A stretch of 45,287 nucleotides of DNA. Origin: Candidatus Pacearchaeota archaeon. GTDB lineage: Archaea; Nanobdellota; Nanobdellia; UBA10117; JAFCGI01. The DNA is taken from contig JAFCGI010000006.1 of NCBI GenBank assembly GCA_017608235.1, positions 1 through 45,287 of the forward strand, given 5' to 3'. The notes below the pieces were generated by a model that did no database searches, was not told where the DNA came from, and worked only from the letters and a program-made list of their open reading frames with translations. Every line of letters begins with the position of its first letter. The stretch's first letter is position 1. Of the stretch, positions 32,125 through 38,700 are shown in pieces. The position numbers and the translations under genes are program-made.

Positions 32125-32657
32125 TTTTCTACCCCTTCGTTAGTTTTAGCGAACATTGGTATTTTCATAAAACAAAACCAATAAGTCCTATTTTTTTGTT
32201 TTAGAGCCTTTTGTCCAGCAGTGATATTCATAAACAAAGGTTTTATAGGAATGTGGTACAAAACTTTTTTATAAGGAATCTCTATATCATTCCATTTTAA
32301 AAGTAAAATACCATAATTTTCTAAGACTCTCCAACATTCATTAAATCCCCTTTTAATATCACTCTGCCATGTTTCTGGATTTAAACCTCCAAATTTCTTC
32401 CTCATTATTGAAGATTCTGTTAAAGAAGTTAAGTGTGGTGGGTCAAAAACTACGAGCTTAAAACTCTTATCTGGGAAACTCATCTTACGGAAATCCATAA
32501 TTATATCTGGGTTTACTTCATGACCGGGATTATACCCTTTTTGGATATGCCCTTTCTCTACTCTACGATTATCAATATAAATTGTATTTGGATGATTTTT
32601 ATTAACCCACATCATACGGCCACCACAACAAGCATCCAATATAAATTTATCTTCCAT
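32121..32657 (-). CDS. DPPH-type SAM methyltransferase (copy A)
   Basis: 178 aa. DACCGGRMMW (residues 8-17) replaces the usual FxGxG SAM motif. HPNTIYIDNR follows, and FDPPHLTSL (71-79) supplies the D/N-PP-aromatic-type catalytic motif with His. These small phage proteins are thought to be amino-methyltransferases of DNA, but activity is not certain. The product of 37334-37984 is a clear paralogue over the whole domain. Ends MFAKTNEGVEK, one of the shared C-terminal tails of this region. Confidence 0.82.
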   Translation of the reverse strand: MEDKFILDACCGGRMMWVNKNHPNTIYIDNRRVEKGHIQKGYNPGHEVNPDIIMDFRKMSFPDKSFKLVVFDPPHLTSLTESSIMRKKFGGLNPETWQSDIKRGFNECWRVLENYGILLLKWNDIEIPYKKVLYHIPIKPLFMNITAGQKALKQKNRTYWFCFMKIPMFAKTNEGVEK

Positions 32658-32691
32658 TTTGTTCCTCCTTGCTGGTTTGTACGTAAGTCAT
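32647..32691 (-). other. Mini reading frame made only of the shared linker tail
   Basis: ATG at 32691 opens MTYVQTSKEEQNGR and stops after 14 codons. The frame is little more than the linker found at the 3' ends of neighbouring genes (Tyr/Phe-x-Lys/Gln-Thr-Ser), with the AAGGAGG of the following methyltransferase gene inside it. Probably a remnant left when a gene body was lost, or a leader that couples translation. Confidence 0.45.
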
Positions 32692-32692
32692 A

Positions 32693-32824
32693 TTACCAAA
32701 GTGCCACCATGAATTTAATTAAAAATATCAACAACAGGATTGCCACTACCATTGACAGCTTCACTCTCCTTCTGTGGATGGGATTTTCGTCATCCGCTTC
32801 TATGAAAAAGAACTTATGCTTCAT
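32693..32824 (-). CDS. Tiny single-span membrane protein (43 aa)
   Basis: MKHKFFFIEADDENPIHRRR, then one hydrophobic helix (VKLSMVVAILLLIFLIKFMV) and the end ALW. Start overlaps the previous stop (ATGA). Unknown role. Confidence 0.6.
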   Translation of the reverse strand: MKHKFFFIEADDENPIHRRRVKLSMVVAILLLIFLIKFMVALW

Positions 32825-33033
32825 TGTTCTCCCCCCTCGTTTGAGCTGGTTTTTATGTACTCACTCTCAAAAGCCTCACTAGATTTAAACCCAAAATAGA
32901 ATAAACTTGCTATAGCTAATATGGCCAATAGAAGTCTTATCCATTCATTTATATTTACAAATAAAAATACAGCAATACCTATAAAAATCATTGGCAATCC
33001 AAGGGCCAATCCCATATAAATAGTTCCCTTCAT
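32821..33033 (-). CDS. Two-helix membrane protein (70 aa)
   Basis: MKGTIYMGLALGLPMIFIGI and a second helix (WIRLLLAILAIASLFYFGF), then a polar tail ESEYIKTSSNEGGEQ. That tail, and the TTTGAGCTGGTTTTT sequence encoding it (plus strand, 32839-32853), is shared with the gene at 33311-33499. Unknown. Confidence 0.68.
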   Translation of the reverse strand: MKGTIYMGLALGLPMIFIGIAVFLFVNINEWIRLLLAILAIASLFYFGFKSSEAFESEYIKTSSNEGGEQ

Positions 33034-33314
33034 TTTGCACCATCCTTACTGGTCTGTGCGAAACGCTCCATTAAAATAGGACGTTTATATTTAACATAAC
33101 AATCTCTGCAAGATATAGATGTTTTCCATTTTATATTTCCACAGAAGCATTTATCTTTTAAAGACCTCACTTTCTTCTTACTAGCTTTTTTGTACTTTTG
33201 GTAACACCTTTCAGAACAAAAATAATCTTTTCCAGTATCTACAGTTCCTTCTGGAAAATCTTTAAAAGATTCACCAATATGTTTTCTACAATATTTACAT
33301 TTATGTTTTCTCAT
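33030..33314 (-). CDS. Double zinc-finger protein
   Basis: 94 aa. CKYCRKHIG with FCSERCYQKYKKA is a first zinc site; CFCGNIKWKTSISCRDCYVK is a second. Very basic between them. Ends RFAQTSKDGAK, the shared linker tail. Overlaps both neighbours by 4 bases. Probably binds nucleic acid. Confidence 0.75.
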   Translation of the reverse strand: MRKHKCKYCRKHIGESFKDFPEGTVDTGKDYFCSERCYQKYKKASKKKVRSLKDKCFCGNIKWKTSISCRDCYVKYKRPILMERFAQTSKDGAK

Positions 33315-33499
33315 TTTTCTGTTTCCTTTGAGCTGGTTTTTGCGAACTTTAGAGAATTAATGAATAAAGAAACTAGTATTATTAATGTAAGTATGAATGT
33401 TGAATAATTACTTGGATTATGAATATGTTGATTGAACAAGAGCAAAAAGATTGTCCACATTCCCATATTGAATATCAACTTATTGAAATCTATTTTCAT
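33311..33499 (-). CDS. Small two-helix membrane protein (62 aa)
   Basis: MKIDFNKLIFNMGMWTIFLL, then a short polar loop with HNPSN, a second helix (TFILTLIILVSLFI) and the tail KFAKTSSKETEK, which is the shared linker. Overlaps the next gene's ATG. Function unknown. Confidence 0.68.
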   Translation of the reverse strand: MKIDFNKLIFNMGMWTIFLLLFNQHIHNPSNYSTFILTLIILVSLFINSLKFAKTSSKETEK

Positions 33500-33729
33500 T
33501 CTTGTTCCCCCTTACAGGCATTCCTACACCTCTTCCTCATCCATAAAGCACCAGCAATGAAATCCTGGTCTGGGTTAGCTTCATCACACCCTCCAGCATG
33601 ATTTAAAGATGCAATCATCAGCTCTTTTCCTATCCCAAAAAACCAAGTATTTTTTACTTCAACTATGTCTTCTTCATATATACATTCCATATATGCTTCT
33701 CCTTCGTCAGTTAACTTTAATTTCTTCAT
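33496..33729 (-). CDS. Small hypothetical phage-like protein (77 aa)
   Basis: MKKLKLTDEGEAYMECIYEE from ATG 33729, chosen because AGGAAG lies just upstream and the longer frame runs into the recombinase gene. Contains NHAGGCDEANPDQDFIAGAL and a Cys-containing basic end. No membrane segment. Not recognised. Confidence 0.68.
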   Translation of the reverse strand: MKKLKLTDEGEAYMECIYEEDIVEVKNTWFFGIGKELMIASLNHAGGCDEANPDQDFIAGALWMRKRCRNACKGEQE

Positions 33730-33730
33730 C

Positions 33731-34387
33731 TCAAAACTTCCTATTAAACTCATCAAGATCTATCTTTGGATTTAAATGTGTATAAACATTTGTAGTGGCA
33801 ATATTCTCATGTCGTGCTAGAACTTGAACTCTTGTTATATCAATTCCCTTCTCTATTGCGTGAGTACAAAAACCATGTCTTAAACTATGGAAATGAATTG
33901 TTGGTTTTCTTTCTTTAACTCCTGATTCTTCACACGCTTTGATAAATGCTTTTTGTAATGCTCTCTGTTTGCATATTTTCTTTAATGGCATTAACTCAAA
34001 CATTTCTTCTCTGAAGAAAGGACATAATCTAGTTACACCATCTTTAGAACCTTTTCCTTGTCTTACAAATACAGTTCCTTTCTTCATATCAACATCTCTT
34101 GCTTCTAAATTTATTACTTCTGAAATTCTTAATCCTGAATAGAATCCCATCATATAAGCAAACTTATGATGTTTGTGTTTAGATACTTTCATTATTGCTA
34201 ATAAATCTTCTTCACTTACAAAAGAGGGAAGTCTCTTGGCTTTTCTTTTCTTTTTAATGGTGTCCCCAGTTTTGTCCCTTACCATAATCGAAGCATTAGT
34301 TTGAGGATTCTCGCCTTCTCCGAACTCTATAGAGCTAGATGATGGGGGTTTTGTCTGGAGACTATGATCTTGTTTATTGTATTGCAT
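33731..34387 (-). CDS. Second tyrosine recombinase
   Basis: 218 aa. Catalytic residues: Arg87 (SGLRISEVIN), Lys112 (RQGKGSKDG), His167-x-x-Arg170-His (FHSLRHGF), His193 (ARHENIATT) and Tyr202 (VYTHLNP). The first 50 residues are polar and basic, with no full core-binding domain. Its sequence is similar to the recombinase at 24057-24608 (for example QRALQKAFI against RRALQKFI), so the two are paralogues or related acquisitions. Could integrate the element into a host site; no attachment site was found. Confidence 0.9.
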   Translation of the reverse strand: MQYNKQDHSLQTKPPSSSSIEFGEGENPQTNASIMVRDKTGDTIKKKRKAKRLPSFVSEEDLLAIMKVSKHKHHKFAYMMGFYSGLRISEVINLEARDVDMKKGTVFVRQGKGSKDGVTRLCPFFREEMFELMPLKKICKQRALQKAFIKACEESGVKERKPTIHFHSLRHGFCTHAIEKGIDITRVQVLARHENIATTNVYTHLNPKIDLDEFNRKF

Positions 34388-34395
34388 TTTAATGT

Positions 34396-34737
34396 TTATT
34401 TCCTACAGGGCATGTTTGCAATTGTAGTAGTATAATTATTATAATACCAATCACAATCTCCCCATTTATTTAATTCATCACAAACTCTCTCCGTCTCCAC
34501 TTCAATTATTTTCTCATTATCACATTCTATCCTAACTGTAGGATAATCTATACAATTACCTATGGAAGTATCTGTTGCTTTTTCATGACCATAGTGTTGG
34601 CATATATTATGTGCTCTATCTGAAGGAGAGTTTACCCATAAAAAGAATCCTCCTATTACACCAACCATAATTAGAATAGAAACAAACATACAAACTGCTC
34701 TTGTTATTGCTTCCTCACTATCTACTTCTTTACTCAT
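34396..34737 (-). CDS. Single-span membrane protein with Cys-rich external part
   Basis: 113 aa. Membrane helix at residues about 17-35, then an external domain with Cys in NICQHYGH, GNCIDY, IECDN, RVCDELN, GDCDW and MPCRK: six Cys for probable disulfides. Same layout as three other small proteins of the element. May act at the host surface. Confidence 0.75.
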   Translation of the reverse strand: MSKEVDSEEAITRAVCMFVSILIMVGVIGGFFLWVNSPSDRAHNICQHYGHEKATDTSIGNCIDYPTVRIECDNEKIIEVETERVCDELNKWGDCDWYYNNYTTTIANMPCRK

Positions 34738-34943
34738 CTTTTTACCTCCTTAGGTTCGCAAAATGGTTCTGGTGTGTCCTCTTCCAAGACTTCATCTATT
34801 TCTTCCATTAATCTATCCAAAAAAGAATCTCTACTTATAGTAATTGCATCTGGTATTTTTATATCATAAGATGCATCTCTATCAATTAATACAAAATCTC
34901 TAAGGTGTCTTTTAATTACTTTTTTTATTTTTTCTTTATCCAT
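34734..34943 (-). CDS. Small acidic hypothetical protein (69 aa)
   Basis: MDKEKIKKVIKRHLRDFVLI, then a short beta-like part (YDIKIPDAITISRDSFLD) and acidic end with CEPKEVKR. Overlaps both neighbours. Unknown. Confidence 0.65.
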   Translation of the reverse strand: MDKEKIKKVIKRHLRDFVLIDRDASYDIKIPDAITISRDSFLDRLMEEIDEVLEEDTPEPFCEPKEVKR

Positions 34944-35076
34944 TCAAGTTTTCCTCCTTATCCTTATCCCAACATTTATGGCACAACTTGTGGTGAGGTT
35001 CATAATTTTGGTCAAACCAACTCTTACATTTTTCACATTGTTGTAGCTTATCCATTGTTATCTTTGTTATCCTCAT
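34936..35076 (-). CDS. Small zinc-finger protein (46 aa)
   Basis: MRITKITMDKLQQCEKCKSW, then FDQNYEPHHKLCHKCWDK. A C-x2-C pair and a second C-x2-C pair (with His residues between) form a zinc site. A second in-frame ATG is at residue 8. Overlaps the upstream and downstream genes by a few bases. Confidence 0.65.
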   Translation of the reverse strand: MRITKITMDKLQQCEKCKSWFDQNYEPHHKLCHKCWDKDKEENLNG

Positions 35077-35309
35077 TTTTTCACCTCAGTTTCTCCTTTT
35101 GGTTCATCCTGGAACTCTTTTAATAACTCCTCTTCAACCTCGTCTAATCCAATCTTTAGATAATTAATACAACCTGTTGCCTTCTCAAACTTCTCCACTT
35201 GTTTTCCCATAGTATTTAACTGCTTTTGCAAACTAATTGACTTCTTTTCAAAATAATCTTTGATGGTCTTAATTATTTCTTTATTTTCCACTTTTATCCC
35301 CCTGTTCAC
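35073..35309 (-). CDS. Coiled-coil hypothetical protein (78 aa)
   Basis: MNRGIKVENKEIIKTIKDYF, a long helix with heptad-like Leu (SLQKQLNTMGKQVEKFEK), then an acidic end (DEVEEELLKEFQDEPKGETE). Overlaps the preceding gene by 29 bases. Unknown. Confidence 0.65.
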   Translation of the reverse strand: MNRGIKVENKEIIKTIKDYFEKKSISLQKQLNTMGKQVEKFEKATGCINYLKIGLDEVEEELLKEFQDEPKGETEVKK

Positions 35310-35505
35310 TTTTTTCTGGAAATGTGTCTCTTTTACTTATTGAAATGCTTTTAATATAATCACCTAATACCACTTCCCCATCTTCAAGAAAAATCTTAAC
35401 GTAAACTTTGTCCAAATCTTTTCCCACAATTTGAGCAAAATTTATCCCCTTCTTTAAGTATTCAATAATTATCTTAACTTTATTCTTAGATTCTTTAATT
35501 TCCAT
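35281..35505 (-). CDS. Small hypothetical protein (74 aa)
   Basis: MEIKESKNKVKIIIEYLKKG. The segment VYVKIFLEDGEVVLGDYIKS looks like strands of a small barrel. Polar end SEQGDKSGK. Overlaps the next gene. Not recognised. Confidence 0.65.
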   Translation of the reverse strand: MEIKESKNKVKIIIEYLKKGINFAQIVGKDLDKVYVKIFLEDGEVVLGDYIKSISISKRDTFPEKSEQGDKSGK

Positions 35506-35540
35506 CTTGTTCTCCTTTTTCTCGGGATAGGTAATTCATT

Positions 35541-35837
35541 TTAACATAACTCTCCTGTTTTTAATTTAAAGCAAACCTCACCTTTATAAAACCTAGTATA
35601 AGGTTCCGTTTCATAACAACTAATTCCTAAAAAACCACACTTTTCTTTAGAATCATAAGTTCCAACAATAGGAACATAACAATTTCCAAAGAATCTAACT
35701 CCTCCAGAAATATTTGTATAAACATTATATTTACTCCAACTGCATTCTTCAGAATCCATATCAAAAAGGAATAACCCTCCAATACCAATTATAAGTAATA
35801 ATATTACAATTACTAGGTGTTTTTTAATTTTACTCAT
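35541..35837 (-). CDS. Single-span membrane protein with Cys-rich external domain
   Basis: 98 aa. Helix at about residues 7-26 (LVIVILLLIIGIGGLFLF), then an external part with Cys in EECSWS, GNCYVP, EKCGFLGISCYE, EVCFKL and GELC. Six Cys suggest disulfides. Translationally coupled to the AbrB-like gene upstream. Probably exposed on the host membrane. Confidence 0.75.
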   Translation of the reverse strand: MSKIKKHLVIVILLLIIGIGGLFLFDMDSEECSWSKYNVYTNISGGVRFFGNCYVPIVGTYDSKEKCGFLGISCYETEPYTRFYKGEVCFKLKTGELC

Positions 35838-35985
35838 CTTTCTTCAATTCTCCTTTTAATTTTCCTTTCTCATCAGACCATTCAACTTCATCCTGTTTTG
35901 TAACTTTGAATTTATCTACAAATACTTTTGGGATTGTTGCTCTTGTCTGAGTTTTATCTTGAGTTATTTTTGTGCTTTTTTTCAT
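35830..35985 (-). CDS. AbrB/SpoVT-like (swapped-hairpin) regulator, 51 aa
   Basis: MKKSTKITQDKTQTRATIPK followed by VFVDKFKVTKQDEVEWSDEKG. The TIPK strand, a helix, then a D-x-V-E-W strand and turn is the AbrB-fold pattern of archaeal transcription factors and antitoxins. It follows a pair of stable hairpins and overlaps the next gene by 8 bases. Likely a DNA-binding dimer regulating its own region. Confidence 0.72.
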   Translation of the reverse strand: MKKSTKITQDKTQTRATIPKVFVDKFKVTKQDEVEWSDEKGKLKGELKKDE

Positions 35986-36005
35986 TTTTGATTATAAAAG
36001 ACAGA

Positions 36006-36038
36006 GGTTGGAAACCAACCCCTGCTCACCGAAGTGAG
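36006..36038 (-). terminator. Two adjacent hairpins, one with a UUCG tetraloop
   Basis: On the minus strand CTCAC-TTCG-GTGAG (36038-36025) is followed by GGTTGG-TTT-CCAACC (36020-36006) and then a T-rich stretch. Both stems are perfect. They lie between the stop of the 36041 gene and the AbrB-like gene. They may end or slow transcription, protect mRNA ends, or form a regulatory RNA site. Confidence 0.55.
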
Positions 36039-36040
36039 TG

Positions 36041-36265
36041 TTAAATCTTATCTACAAACTTAGGCTCAGATAATACATTTATTGCTCTTTTCCAAACTAC
36101 AACTTCATTAAGAAGTGGTTCTTCTTCTATATCTCTTCCAGTCATTTCTAACAATCTTCTATCAAGAGATACAAGTCGTTTCTTCAAGTTGTTACCTGCT
36201 TCCTTCATGTCCAAGATAATTTGGACAAGTTCCTGTTCATTCATTTCGTTTGTTTTTGTTTCCAT
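36041..36265 (-). CDS. Coiled hypothetical protein (74 aa)
   Basis: METKTNEMNEQELVQIILDM and two helices (AGNNLKKRLVSLDRRLLEMT; EEPLLNEVVVWKRAINVLSE). First gene after a promoter region with three ATCGGACTA repeats, so it is a candidate to be controlled by them. Function unknown. Confidence 0.72.
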   Translation of the reverse strand: METKTNEMNEQELVQIILDMKEAGNNLKKRLVSLDRRLLEMTGRDIEEEPLLNEVVVWKRAINVLSEPKFVDKI

Positions 36266-36402
36266 TTTGTTTTTCCCCTAATTTTTTTACACGCTTTGGG
36301 TTGCGTTTTTAGTTAATATAATCACGCAATCGGACTATTTAAATGTATCGGACTATTATATAAGGACAACATAATCGGACTAATCCCCAGTTACTCCTTT
36401 TT
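36266..36402. promoter_or_regulatory. Regulatory intergenic region with three ATCGGACTA repeats and TATA boxes
   Basis: ATCGGACTA occurs at 36329-36337, 36347-36355 and 36374-36382 in the same direction, offset by 18 and 27 bp (multiples of 9). TATA-like stretches (minus strand CATTTAAATAG and TTATATAATAG) lie between them. A short ACGC/GCGT hairpin (36292-36317) lies closer to the ATG. This fits a repressor operator array at the promoter of the 36265 gene, or small iterons for plasmid-type replication. Confidence 0.6.
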
Positions 36403-37119
36403 CTACTTTGCGTCCTTCCTTTCTTTAATTAACGCTTCTAAAAACTCTGTGATGTGAGTTAAACATACTTCTTCATAATAAGTATTTGGCTCTGGGAAGA
36501 AACCATATTTTCTATAAGATGAAATCCATTTTATCCAACCCAATCTTACATCCGCAAAGATATTTCTAACCTCAAAAGTTTGAGTTTTCTTCTCAGGGAA
36601 CGCATCAGATAAATTAACTATCTGTATAAACTCATAAAGTCTACCTTCCATCTTTTCCTCCTTTTGTTCGCAATCGTCTTGTTCTTTGTTTTTTACTTTT
36701 AGGAACCATTCCCCAAATCTCTTCTTAGTCCAGTAACTTTTCTTAATCATCTCAGGATTTTCATATCTATTCCCTATAATTGTGTGCCTTAAGTCTGACC
36801 TACTAAGGCGTATATCATGTAGCACACAATTAGGGTCAATACCTTTAATCACACTATACCCTGCATCATCAATATCTATCCACACTATTTCAAAGACTAC
36901 CAAATCATCTTCACTATAACCTTCTATTAAAATATCGCCTTCATAAATCTCTTTTCCTTTTTTATCTTCTAATCCTGTAAATTGCATTAGTTCATAATCA
37001 TTAGTTAATTGTCCATCAATTACATTAATAAGCCACTCTTTATTACAATTCTTTAACATCTCCCAAGTCTCTATTCTTCTTACTTCTTTATCCCAAACTC
37101 TAAACTTTATTTCTCTCAT
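36403..37119 (-). CDS. YopX-type protein fused to an extra C-terminal domain
   Basis: 238 aa. Residues 1-125 match the YopX family: MREIKFRVWDKE, TGLEDKKGKEIYEGDIL and the closing HTIIGNRYENPEMI. YopX proteins are small phage proteins of unknown role. Residues 146-157 encode EQDDCEQKEEKM, nearly the 3' linker found before ATG 37984. Residues 157-238 begin with an ATG (36651) preceded by AAAAGGAGG, so they could be a separate 82-aa protein that lost its own stop-bounded gene. Fusion and internal start may both be used. Confidence 0.82.
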   Translation of the reverse strand: MREIKFRVWDKEVRRIETWEMLKNCNKEWLINVIDGQLTNDYELMQFTGLEDKKGKEIYEGDILIEGYSEDDLVVFEIVWIDIDDAGYSVIKGIDPNCVLHDIRLSRSDLRHTIIGNRYENPEMIKKSYWTKKRFGEWFLKVKNKEQDDCEQKEEKMEGRLYEFIQIVNLSDAFPEKKTQTFEVRNIFADVRLGWIKWISSYRKYGFFPEPNTYYEEVCLTHITEFLEALIKERKDAK

Positions 37120-37337
37120 TTTGTTTCTCCTTTTTCTGGTTTTAAAAAATCTTTTTTTAATATTTGAATAAAATTCTTAACTTCATTTTTATTCTTAAAG
37201 AAATCTATCCTAATACTTTCAGCTACTTTAAAGAACTCAGTTACTTTATTTTGATAAGCATATTTCCAGATATTTGCATTTATTTTAGATTTCCTTAACT
37301 TCCCCTTCAATTTTTCTACTTGTTTACTTACTTTCAT
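37116..37337 (-). CDS. Basic helical hypothetical protein (73 aa)
   Basis: MKVSKQVEKLKGKLRKSKIN, then aromatic helices (WKYAYQNKVTEFFKVAESIR) and basic end (LKPEKGETK). Overlaps the YopX gene ATG by 4 bases. Unknown. Confidence 0.68.
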   Translation of the reverse strand: MKVSKQVEKLKGKLRKSKINANIWKYAYQNKVTEFFKVAESIRIDFFKNKNEVKNFIQILKKDFLKPEKGETK

Positions 37338-37984
37338 TTTTCTTCTCCAGTTTCATTCTTTTCTACGATTGCGTCCCTTGGAATCTTCATAAATACCCAC
37401 CAAATGGTTCTTCCATGTTTAGCAGTACGATGTCCAAATAAAGGGGATTGTGGAATAATGGATAAAACCTTTTTAAAAGGAATATGCACTTCATTCCATT
37501 TAAATATTAAAGTCCCATAATTGTCCAATACTCTCCAACATTCTTCAAAGCCTTTTTTAATATAGTGTTCCCATGTTTCCTTTTTCAAATCTCCAAACTT
37601 CTTTTTCATCATACTAGATTCAACTTGAGAAAGTAGATGTGGTGGGTCAAACACTACTAGTTTAAACCTATTATCTAAGAACTCCAATTTTCTAAAGTCC
37701 ATAACTATATCTGGTTTTACTTCATGATTAGGATTGTATCCCTTTCCAATATGTCCTTTTTTTGCAACTCTATTATCTATATATAAAGTATTAGGATGAC
37801 TTTTGTTAAACCAAAAACACCTTCCTCCACAACAAGCATCTAGTATAAACTTATCACTCTGCTTTAGCTGTTTTTCCATTTCTGGTTTTACTGCATCAGC
37901 TCCATCTTTTAATAGCTTTTCAAAAAACTCTGGATTATCTTCATTTAAAACTGCTACTTCTTTTATTTTTAAACCACCCATCAT
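37334..37984 (-). CDS. DPPH-type SAM methyltransferase (copy B)
   Basis: 216 aa from ATG 37984, preceded by GGAGGGAAAGG; a longer frame to 38023 reads only upstream linker. DACCGGRCFWF, HPNTLYIDNR, then FDPPHLLSQ, with WRVLDNYGTLIFKW later, parallels copy A (32121-32657) throughout. The first 45 residues are an added helical part. Two diverged copies on one element suggest different targets or subunits. Probable DNA amino-methyltransferase; catalysis unproven. Confidence 0.82.
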   Translation of the reverse strand: MMGGLKIKEVAVLNEDNPEFFEKLLKDGADAVKPEMEKQLKQSDKFILDACCGGRCFWFNKSHPNTLYIDNRVAKKGHIGKGYNPNHEVKPDIVMDFRKLEFLDNRFKLVVFDPPHLLSQVESSMMKKKFGDLKKETWEHYIKKGFEECWRVLDNYGTLIFKWNEVHIPFKKVLSIIPQSPLFGHRTAKHGRTIWWVFMKIPRDAIVEKNETGEEK

Positions 37985-38331
37985 CCTTTCCCTCCTTGTT
38001 CGCAATCGTCTTGAACATCGCACTTTTTACAATACCATCCCGATGTTCCTTCATCTCCATGATACACAGATAATTCTTCACCACATTTCTTACAAATATT
38101 TGCTGGTGCAGAATTGGTTGAAGCTATGCCAGGGTGAGGGGTCTCACTTGGTTCGCTTGTATGTGAAACTCCCTCTTTCGTAGACGAACCCCTCTGACTA
38201 TTAATTAAATATTCTTTTAATACTTTCTTCAATTCCTCTGCAATCCCATTAATATAACAATCTGAACATTCACATACAACATGAATTTTATCATGTTTTT
38301 CTCCACATACATCACATTTTATTTTAGTCAT
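37981..38331 (-). CDS. Cys-rich zinc protein
   Basis: 116 aa. N-terminal CDVCGEKHDKIHVVCECSDC and C-terminal CKKCGEELSVYHGDEGTSGW plus YCKKCDVQDD form two zinc sites, joined by a Ser/Thr/Pro-rich linker (residues about 45-80). Ends DDCEQGGKG, whose DNA includes the next gene's GGAGGG site and matches the inside of the YopX gene. Role unknown. Confidence 0.75.
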   Translation of the reverse strand: MTKIKCDVCGEKHDKIHVVCECSDCYINGIAEELKKVLKEYLINSQRGSSTKEGVSHTSEPSETPHPGIASTNSAPANICKKCGEELSVYHGDEGTSGWYCKKCDVQDDCEQGGKG

Positions 38332-38504
38332 GTTAATTCCTCCTCTAATAAATTTTGATAATAAACTATTTTATTAAAATGCCATCTATGAAATAAATAA
38401 TATAAAGCTAAATAAAAAGTTACATCACAACCTGAATGTTTCATGTTTAGTAAAGTCTCAATAAATCTTTGTTCTGGTATATTTGCCTTAATTGTCATTT
38501 TCAT
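38328..38504 (-). CDS. Small aromatic hypothetical protein (58 aa)
   Basis: MKMTIKANIPEQRFIETLLN, then LALYYLFHRWHFNKIVYYQ. Stop overlaps the next ATG; GAGGAGG for that gene lies within its end. Not a clear membrane protein in spite of the aromatics. Unknown. Confidence 0.65.
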   Translation of the reverse strand: MKMTIKANIPEQRFIETLLNMKHSGCDVTFYLALYYLFHRWHFNKIVYYQNLLEEELT

Positions 38505-38614
38505 TTTACAAGCTTCTCTCCTGCTAATTTGTCAATTAACACTTTTTTCATATTTAATAAAGCGTTGTTCCATCCCATATCTCTTACGTTTCCTTTCTCT
38601 TTCTTATCAATCAT
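38501..38614 (-). CDS. Tiny basic protein (37 aa)
   Basis: MIDKKEKGNVRDMGWNNALL and a basic helix (MKKVLIDKLAGEKLVK). Its stop TGA overlaps the next ATG as AAAATGA. Coding status rests on coupling only. Confidence 0.5.
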   Translation of the reverse strand: MIDKKEKGNVRDMGWNNALLNMKKVLIDKLAGEKLVK

Positions 38615-38618
38615 CCAA

Positions 38619-38699
38619 CTATCTCCAACTATCTACTACTCCAATCATCCAATTAATTAACTCTCTTTCTTCCTCACTTAAATTAAATTCTTCTTTCAT
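38619..38699 (-). CDS. Tiny protein sharing its N-terminus with the 38766-38900 product
   Basis: MKEEFNLSEEERELINWMIG and a short end, 26 aa. EEFNLSE and 22 identical bases (plus strand 38673-38694 and 38876-38897) are shared with the frame ending at 38766, which indicates a local duplication. Confidence 0.42.
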   Translation of the reverse strand: MKEEFNLSEEERELINWMIGVVDSWR

Positions 38700-38700
38700 T

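Noticed and set aside
36329-36382. CRISPR array
   Set aside because: The repeats are only 9 bp with 9- and 18-bp gaps and lie at a promoter; there are no spacers or cas genes.
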